From contig JAKOGH010000875.1 of NCBI GenBank assembly GCA_024811115.1, positions 1 through 27,866 on the forward strand: 27,866 nt of DNA. Direction: 5' to 3'. The translations under genes and the position numbers were made by a program. The DNA comes from Terana coerulea. Lineage: Eukaryota > Basidiomycota > Agaricomycetes > Polyporales > Phanerochaetaceae. Shown here piece after piece: positions 21,249-27,866 of the stretch (within the stretch, counting starts at the first letter, position 1; each line of letters opens with the position of its first letter). The notes beneath the pieces were generated by a model that saw only the letters and a list, made by a program, of their open reading frames with translations, did not search any database and was not told the DNA's origin.

Positions 21249-21960
21249 TCAGCGCCGCTTGATTTGAGTTGAGCGAAACACAACGTTGTTGGGTCCTCTC
21301 ATGAAGGTCCAACTGTGTTCATCGTGTCTGATGTATGCCATCATTTCGGACTTAGGCTGTAGTTTATTCTTTCGAACGTCGGCAGGGATAAATACCCATG
21401 CACCGCAGCCAAACACGCGAATATTGTCAACGTGTGGTTTTTCACCCATGAGTGCCTCATAAGGTATAACCCATTTTAATCGTGAAACGGGGGTGTGGTT
21501 GTAAAGCACTGTAGCATGCATAACTGCAAATTCCCACTACAAAGGAAGGATGCATACTGTGAAGCACATAGCCTCAGCTTTGTCCATGAGGGTTCGATTG
21601 AACCACTCAGCACGTCCATTCTGCTGTGAAGTATGTGGAATGCTAGTTAGGATTTTAATCCCAGCGTCCTTTAGCATTTGAATGAATGCGGTTGACTTGT
21701 ATTCTCCTCCTGCATCTGACATCCAGCTCTCGACATTAGCTTTATGCTGGTTTTGAACTATTGCAAGAAAGTTCTTTGTCGCTTGGATGGCGACGGATTT
21801 TAGCCTGAGGCAAAATAATCCATGCATGCGACGTATAATCATTGATAAAGGTGATGATATACTTGTACCAGTGATATGAATCGACCGGAAATTCCTTCAA
21901 GTCACTGTGAATGAGCTCAAAGGGTCACGATGCTCGTCAAAGCGTTGGCAGGAATGAGCG
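21249..21960 (-). pseudogene. Copia integrase core and C-terminal block, frameshifted
   Basis: The DDE triad is visible across frames: Asp in HSDLKEF (codon 21901-21903), Asp in SDAGGEYKS (codon 21714-21716) and Glu in NGRAEWFNRTL (codon 21606-21608). A frame change occurs between the first and second, near 21790-21840, and another near 21530. The C-terminal block PYEALMGEKPHVDNIRVFGC...W is typical of copia integrases. Recognisable but not translatable as one protein. Confidence 0.85.
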
Positions 21961-22677
21961 ATTATGCATTTTTCCTTGTGCGCAGCCAGAGCAGGGTGAG
22001 TCCGACTTGTTATAGTTGAACTCAGGACATTCCATTGTTGCTGACGGAAGTTGACGTGAGGATCCGGCCTCAGAGGGATGTCCAAAACGTCTATGCATTA
22101 TTCCGTGCGAGACTAGTGCAAGGCCGTCTCGGTCAGTGTTTAAATAGTACACTGTTGCATTTGGATAAAGCGGCACGAATTGTAATAATTCCTGGCGGTT
22201 GTTACCGTCTAGGATTTTTAGAGTGGTTGCGTCACCCTCGATTAACCGGTTTTGTCGTAGCAGCTGACCGAGCAAGATAAGATTCATGTCTTTCTGTGAA
22301 GGCATGAGTCGAACATTTTTCAGTAAGACTTTAATTGTTCTGCTCGTCGCACTAGGACAGTAGTTGATGACAGAGTCACCTTCCTCAGAAATAGTTACAT
22401 GCCCATTTGCCGTTTGAACGACAATTGGGTCAATGTTGTGCAAGTTGCGCAGTAAACTTCTTTGACCGGCAAAGTGAAATGATGCTCCGGAGTCAAGCAG
22501 CCAATTACTTGATTTTGCAAGGTTTTTACCTTTGCAACTCTGACATGCGTTGAATAACTTGTTGTGCACACATCGGTCTGGTAATTGAAGGAATCCAGCT
22601 CCATTCAATATAGTAGCATACATGTGGTATCTACTATTTGATTCAGTCCGCCGAGACGCTGCGCGAATTAGCTGCAA
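21937..22677 (-). pseudogene. Copia protease and GAG-pre-integrase segment
   Basis: A 246-codon open stretch. WLLDSGASFHF (catalytic Asp codon at 22492-22494) is the retropepsin active site of copia elements. Upstream CQSCKGK is a Cys pair of unclear role. Downstream MHRRFGHPSEA and CSGCAQGKMHNRSF supply the His and Cys pairs of the HHCC zinc-binding domain that precedes the integrase core. The frame runs on into integrase with a shift near 21940. It belongs to the truncated copia element. Confidence 0.85.
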
Positions 22678-23106
22678 GGTATTGGTCAGTGTGGTGCATA
22701 AGTGCAGAGTTAGAGGGGACGTACTTAAAGTATGCGTCGATGATGTCCTGGTGGATCTCTTGATCGTCCATCAGGCATCTGGCGAACTGGTCGTCGATGT
22801 CGCTGTCATTGTCCTCGTTTCCGAGGGACACGGCGTCTTCAATGTCAGGGTGGTCGCGGGCGTCGAAGCCGTCCTCCCTGTCAAGCGACATTTGCATGTC
22901 GACTTCGTCGGACCAGATGATCGGCGAGGGTTTGCACGAGCTGTGCTTGGCAGGGCAAGACGAGCTGCCTTCGACGAACTCTGGCTCAGCAAACTTGCGT
23001 TTGAGAGCGACGTTGTTCAAGTCGATGCGTGTATTGAGCTCGGCGATGTGAAGCGTCGAGCATCGCTTGGCATAGTCGAGGTCAGCCTGCTTTGCACGAC
23101 GGTATC
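22643..23106 (-). pseudogene. Copia gag-pol linker segment, truncated
   Basis: An open frame follows a TGA near 23105. It reads KQADLDYAKRCSTLHIAEL, then NNVALKRKFAEPEF, then a long acidic tract rich in Asp/Glu (DIEDAVSLGNEDNDSDIDDQ). It leads toward the protease segment and is plausibly the C-terminal part of gag or the gag-protease spacer. A full gag is not present. Confidence 0.45.
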
Positions 23107-23176
23107 ACAAATTTCCCTCAGCACTAGTCTACAGCACTTAGAGTGTAACATCAAGTCACGGGACACGTTACCCAGT

Positions 23177-23640
23177 TGTCACAACAGCGTTACAAGACGC
23201 TGATCAGTTGGCCATGCGACAGATGCATGGTTATCAGGGATATGCCTCATAAAGACATAGGATCATGGACTCAGTTCTGGATTCATTCTAGACTATGACC
23301 TCACTATGAGGTCAGTATGACATTGTGTACTGGTAGTGTGCAGTAGCTAGATTAGGACATCTAGATAGTGTTGATGTTAGCATAATAGCTAGGTTAGATC
23401 TGATAAGGGAGTTAGAGCGGTGGTATGCTCTAGAGCCTTAGTCATGGATCACCTGACTGTATCAGTCAGCACATGGTATTGGAGGTCTTAGATAGTGTAT
23501 GGGGTCCTTCTACACATGTATATAAAGAGGCTGGTCTGAGGGCTAATACCCTAGACTCAACAACATTGTTGATTCATATCCACTCTACTAGCTCTACTCA
23601 AGTCCCTCTGCTTTCCCCACCTCTTTCAAAGTCATGCCAG
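23177..23640 (+). repeat. 5' LTR of a Ty3/gypsy element
   Basis: It starts TGTCACAACAGCGTTACAAG, typical of fungal gypsy LTRs. A TATATAAAG box lies at ~23519, followed by a short-leader-like sequence and a pyrimidine-rich stretch to about CATGCCAGCA (23640), where I place the end with an uncertainty of tens of bases. A gag-pol remnant follows in the same orientation. The 3' LTR would be outside the window, so LTR identity and age cannot be judged. Confidence 0.6.
23515..23530 (+). promoter_or_regulatory. TATA box of the gypsy LTR promoter
   Basis: TATATAAAG lies within the LTR about 120 nt before its proposed end, the expected place for the U3/R boundary promoter of an LTR element. Confidence 0.5.
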
Positions 23641-25146
23641 CAGGTGAGTATTAGAGTTTTGTGATAGTTTGTTGAGTCTGTTCTGCTGCTCGTTGTTGCT
23701 GTCAAGGGCAACAAGCAGGACCTTTATTGCAGTGTTGTGCGGCATACATATCGTTATGCACAGTGTGTCGAAATGAACACTGTTGCTATTTGGGTTCTGA
23801 GGGATCTTGCCACTGTTCTGCAAAGAACTAAGGCTATGAGCTAGTCGCCGTCAGGGGCTAGGCTCTGTATCATTGAAAAGCACCATGGCTTAGGCTGTGG
23901 GCTGCCATTATGGCAGCATGCTAATCTTCATGCCGATCCTCAGGCTGGTAAAGAGGTGCTCGCTGCGCTGTATAGCATGGAGCAACATTCTGGTGTGACT
24001 TACCTCCGGGTAGTCACGGCTATGAGCCTTCGGGTGTTGACAGCAAACCAGTTTGGGCGAGCATAGAGTCAATGTAATATTGGCTCGAAAACCTTTGCTG
24101 CACGGGCTGAAACTGTGTCAGAGACCCCCATATCGCTCTTAATTGAGTTGGTACCTCCGGACCTGGTGAGAGAAACCAGGCCGTCGTTGACACTACTGAT
24201 TGTACGCATCAAGACCGCACAACCTCAACAGGTCATTCCGTCTGTTTTCACCATTTTCTGTACCGTGTCTGCTGAAACAGAGACCAGTACTGATTACCGT
24301 TGTTATAGCCATGCCTAAAGTCCCTCCTGCGTTCACCACTTACGCGAAAGAACGAGCCTTTGGGCCTTCACGAGCGCATCTCTCTTTCAAAGGAGATCCG
24401 AGTCAAATACGCCAACGTTTGTAAGCCGTGCAAGGTTTACAACCCAAAGCACGAGCCACCTCGTTCGTGACCTCACTCTCTGGAGGAGTGCAAATGGCTT
24501 CGCCAAGAAGCAGAGGCCAACTCGTTGCTGAAGCGCATCGAGAGCTATGCTCTCATGAAGCAGCGTCGAAAGGAGCTGCTCCGCCTCTCCAACCACTCAC
24601 CACCACTCATTTGAATGACTCGCACCTCGCGAGGAGTACCAGGTCCCCAATTCACCCTCAGCCAAGCTTCGGTTTCGACGAACCAAGCTGCTCAAGCACT
24701 CCAATGAGCTCCAACCGATGCTCGAGGCGACGAGAGTTCGCCTCGACCCGGTCTTCAGAAACTCCGGGAGGAGGACTCGTTGCAGGACACTGATCACACT
24801 GAAAGGGTGCGGGTGCCTGAGGAGATTCGGAATAAGCTGTGGGGTTGGTACGACGAGTTCCAGAACGTATACGAGAATCTGGACTCGCTGGGACAGAAGT
24901 GGGGTAATAAACAGTGGAGAGAGCTGGCGGGCTTATTAAATGTATTGGCAAGGTCTCGTTTACGGACCCAAACAGTAGATTTGCAGTAGTCTGTACGCAG
25001 CTAGCAGCACTCGATGTAACCGTCCCGAAGGCTGCTTAAATTAACTCTGCATTTCTGACTCGAAATAACTGGCTGGCATATAACAACCAAAACCAACTAT
25101 TGTGTTCGAAGTTTTATTAAAATTGGCACTAATATGAAGAGCAGAA
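23641..25146 (+). other. Gypsy leader with a degenerate extra ORF upstream of gag
   Basis: About 1.5 kb separates the LTR from the gag start, longer than usual for gypsy elements. It contains broken coding sequence: a frame from ATG 24310 (MPKVPPAFTTYAKERAFGP, then SRAHLSFKGDPSQIRQRL, then a stop), then pieces in other frames such as CKPCKVYNPKHEPPR, ECKWLRQEAEANSLLKRIES and VPEEIRNKLWGWYDEFQNVY. Charged, helical-looking segments suggest an extra protein or an N-terminal gag extension now destroyed. The family is not recognised. Confidence 0.4.
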
Positions 25147-26530
25147 ATGTCTTCTTTCATCAACTTTGTTCCTGACCGCACTACGGAGGTCCTCGCCGAC
25201 CTCGTAGCAGCCCTCCTGCATGATGTCGACACCAACTCTGCTCGCTTTAGCGATGCACAGCTGGCAGCGATCCTCCACATAGCGCAGAATGCTTTCTCTT
25301 AGTCTGTTCGAATCAGCACGGACTTTGCGCAAGGACATGTCACCGACATGACAGGGCACTTCAACTGTGCGCATGACACAATCTACGAAGCAACTGATGA
25401 CCAGCAGCACCGGATCGAGGAACTGGAGAACACAGCTCTCGAACAAGCCACGAAGATTCGGTCTCTGGAAAAGCTTGTGGAAGCTTACAAGTTTACCGTT
25501 GAGGCCTATAAGGCCCAAGTCGACAAAATCCCTGCAGATGGAGGTTTCGGCCGGTAGACGCATCCCAAAGATGCCTGATCCCCCCACCTTTGATGGCTCA
25601 AAAAACGGCCTCAAGGAGTGGTTGAACCACATCACGCTGTACTGCAAGCACATGCAGATTGCAATGGACAAGCAGCGCATTGTCCTCTCCCTCGGTCGTC
25701 TCTCGCGGCACTGCCGCTAACATATATGAAGTCCTATACGGACAAGTTGCGGAACAACCAGCCTATCGGCACATGGAACGACTTTGTCAGGGAGATGCGG
25801 ATTTACGAGCGACAAAAAGCAAGGTGCCAAGGACGAACTCAACATGCTCTGGAACAACAAGGATCTGGCCTGAAGGACTTCGTCCAATACAGCGAAGAAG
25901 TACAAGACTCTGGCCCGAATTGTGGAGTACCAAGACAAGCTGCACATCGACAAGATCAAAGCAGTCCTGCCTCAGGACATGCGCCAGTTGATGGTCATTC
26001 TGACAATCAGCGGTAACGAACCCAAGCAACGGAAAGGTACCTCGATATGCTGTTGCAGCTGTACGAGGAACTCCACCCAGATTGTTCCAAGAGCTCGGTA
26101 TTTGGTAACAACAATGGTAATAAGAACACGGCAGAGGCAAACGAGCAGTCCAAGGGTAAAGGCAAGGGCAAGGCGAAAGAAACTAACCAGGCAGAAACGT
26201 CCAGCGAACACAAGTTCTGCCAGATCTGCTCTGATAAGGGTAAAAGCTCACGTGCCAAAACCCACAACACGAATGACTGCTTCGACAACCCGAAAATGCC
26301 AACCAAGGCAAAGGTTTTTCGTCGACTCTGTCATCCTCCAGCAACAACTACGGCAACAAGAGTCAGAGCAGCGGTGCTTCCGGCTCTGGTGGAAACTCGA
26401 ACTCGAAAGGCAAGGGCAAGCCCTCCTTCAAAACCGACTCATAGAGTTATTAAACTCTATGGACAATGACAACGTCAATGCCACCCCAGTAACGTCGAAG
26501 TCAACTCAGCAAGCATCCGTGAGCTGAGCG
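25147..26530 (+). pseudogene. Ty3/gypsy gag, multiply disrupted
   Basis: Gag forms the particle and binds element RNA. The ATG at 25147 begins MSSFINFVPDRTTEVLADLV; a TAG follows at 25300. The same frame resumes with a coiled-coil-like tract (DDQQHRIEELENTALEQATK) to a stop at 25555. Another frame gives the gag capsid-like core MPDPPTFDGSKNGLKEWLNH, then more shifts (SYTDKLRNNQPIGTWNDFVR). A Lys/Gly-rich basic region near 26150 precedes a zinc-knuckle-like CQIC...H....C motif at ~26217-26281 with spacing C-x2-C-x11-H-x4-C, longer than the canonical knuckle. At least five frame changes or stops; non-functional. Confidence 0.75.
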
Positions 26531-26609
26531 AATCCGAGCTTGCCGCAATGGAAGCACCCAAGACAAGCGATGAATCTCGGGCGGGCCCAAGCAGACCGCG
26601 ATGGGTTAA

Positions 26610-27500
26610 TTGCCGGACTCAAATGGATTTTCCCCAGGGAATGTAGAGGCTAATGCTTGCGATCTACATTCCGGGGATGACGCACCCTCTGTCGGCTCCG
26701 AGTTAGAATCGGACAAAGTAGTACTGGAATCTTATATAACTAGCATAGCTTGCAACAAGAAACGTTCTTTTAGACTTCCAGTAACGCTTTGGGTGTATGG
26801 TCATAAAGTGCAAGCCGAGGCTTTAATAGACTCAGGCACCACAACGAACTTCATCGACAAATCGTTCCTTGAAAGAAATCATCTGGTAACTAATTGTATG
26901 GCATGTTCTGCATGGGTCGATGTAACCAATGCAGACGGAACTCCAAACCAAGCAGGAGAAATTTGTGAATATGTCCGAGCTTATGTTCAAATCAGTGGTC
27001 ACAAGTCTACCTGTATACCGTATATCACACAGTTAGAAGACAAAGACATGATGATCGGATACAACTTCTGTACCGAAGCAACCCCGAGATTGACTGGGAA
27101 AATGGGGAAATGGAGTTCACCAGATGTCCTGAGAGCTGTCTTACCAATCAAGCCCGTAAAACACGCAGTCAGTGAAGCTGAAACCGACGAGCTTCAACTT
27201 GAGTTGGATCTTCAGGGAATCCTCCCAGGACAATTTTGGAAGACAAGGATACAGATAATCCATATATCAACTGGGTGGACATTGATGTCCCCAACGACCG
27301 CTCACAAGCAGAAGTTATCGCTGCCATGTTCGACGATAAGGACATGGATCAGGAATTGGACAACTCCGATGACGAGGATACCGTCAAATGGAAGTCACAC
27401 GTGCCGGAATAGTTACACGAGTACGGCGACGTGTTCTCCAAGCAAAATCAGAGCTGAATGCTGGTACGCAAGGCGTACAATCATCCGATTGACTTTGTGA
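26610..27500 (+). pseudogene. Ty3/gypsy protease region of pol
   Basis: A 296-codon open frame. KVQAEALIDSGTTTNFIDKS carries the retropepsin catalytic Asp in DSG (codon 26829-26831), preceded by the beta-strand context RLPVTLWVYGH. The following MIGYNF matches the second conserved strand region of gypsy proteases. The frame departs from the pol sequence near 27240, where a different frame continues toward reverse transcriptase (LHEYGDVFSK at ~27413). It is cut from gag by stops near 26525-26605. Confidence 0.75.
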
Positions 27501-27866
27501 AAGGTACTCCCTTCCCAAATCAGCTAAAATCTACCCGCTGTCTTCCAAAGAACGACATTCTTTAGATGAATGGACGATGAAGAACTACTGAAAGGTTATA
27601 TTCGACCTTCCAAATCACCAGTTGCGGCACCATTTTTCTTGTCAAAAAGCACAACATGGACATGTCCGCGTATGGACTACCGCGCACTCAATGAGATCAC
27701 CGTGAAGAACCGCTACTCAATCTCAAAGATTGTCGACCTAATCGACTCACTGTCACAGGCATCCATCTTTTCTAAGATTAACCTTCGGTGGAGCTATAAT
27801 AACGTCCGAACTGGGTGAGGGGATGAGTGGAAAAACGGCTTTATCACCAAACAGAGCTTATTTGAG
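27400..27866 (+). pseudogene. Ty3/gypsy reverse transcriptase, N-terminal part (cut by window end)
   Basis: Recognisable in pieces: the pre-RT segment LHEYGDVFSK, NHPIDFVKGTPFP and KIYPLSSKERHSL with internal stops (27410, 27456, 27563); then [39 protein letters not shown] and [22 protein letters not shown] at ~27817 follows, and the same frame continues GDEWKNGFITKQSLFE to the window edge. These are hallmark gypsy RT motifs 1-3. The YxDD active site lies beyond the window. Confidence 0.88.

Larger units (their letters stand above)
20830..23110 (-). mobile_element. Ty1/copia retrotransposon remnant, no reverse transcriptase
   Basis: Read on the minus strand from ~23106: a linker with acidic patches, an aspartic protease, a GAG-pre-integrase zinc region, an integrase core, the integrase C-terminal block and a Pro/Arg-rich linker ending STREWRIPVRNPGSMY. 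Copia order is PR-IN-RT-RH; here RT and RNase H should follow below ~20830 but are absent, so the element is truncated. Frames are broken by several shifts and no LTR was found at either end. It abuts the gypsy LTR (23177) in opposite orientation. It cannot move by itself. Confidence 0.85.

Overview
The window looks like filamentous fungal nuclear DNA, most likely from a basidiomycete (Agaricomycetes). It has multi-exon genes with GT-AG introns of about 42-80 nt, some very small exons, a membrane protein of the DUF6533 type common in mushrooms, and many decayed transposable elements. No bacterial-type gene organisation, rRNA, CRISPR array or intact tRNA is visible.

Layout. 1-1008: a 1-kb AT-rich interspersed repeat with a tRNA-like head; a second copy lies in direct orientation at 18249-19270. 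1011-4193: two ~230-bp sequences in inverted orientation enclosing about 2.7 kb without a recognisable gene. 5513-7320 (minus): a DUF6533-type multipass membrane protein with many tiny exons, two of them only 14 nt. 9003-11147 (plus): a nine-exon ANL-superfamily acyl-CoA ligase (4-coumarate-CoA-ligase-like) that is damaged at catalytic positions and carries two single-base deletions. 11578-14196 (minus): a ten-exon protein gene I cannot assign, convergent with the ligase. 14877-16133: a ~1.26-kb candidate DNA element with ~45-bp inverted ends. 16134-16930: AT-rich repeat debris with a long palindrome. 17082-17760: a GC-rich tandem array of ~154-bp units. 19473-20440: two nested hAT-type non-autonomous elements with clear 8-bp target duplications. 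20830-23110 (minus): a Ty1/copia remnant lacking reverse transcriptase. 23177-27866 (plus): a Ty3/gypsy element with its 5' LTR, a degenerate gag, protease and the start of reverse transcriptase, cut off by the window end.

No operon-like or pathway-like co-operation is evident. The three host-type genes (membrane protein, ligase, unassigned protein) form a 5.5-14.2 kb island inside repeats. The membrane-protein gene and the ligase are divergent across a 1.7-kb spacer; the ligase and the unassigned gene are convergent across 430 bp. The strongest observations are the nested hAT elements, the spliced unassigned gene, the paired 14-nt microexons, the recurrent one-base deletions in coding exons (decay or assembly error), and the tRNA-headed long repeat bracketing the island. 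All identities rest on reading motifs and splice sites by eye; no search was run.
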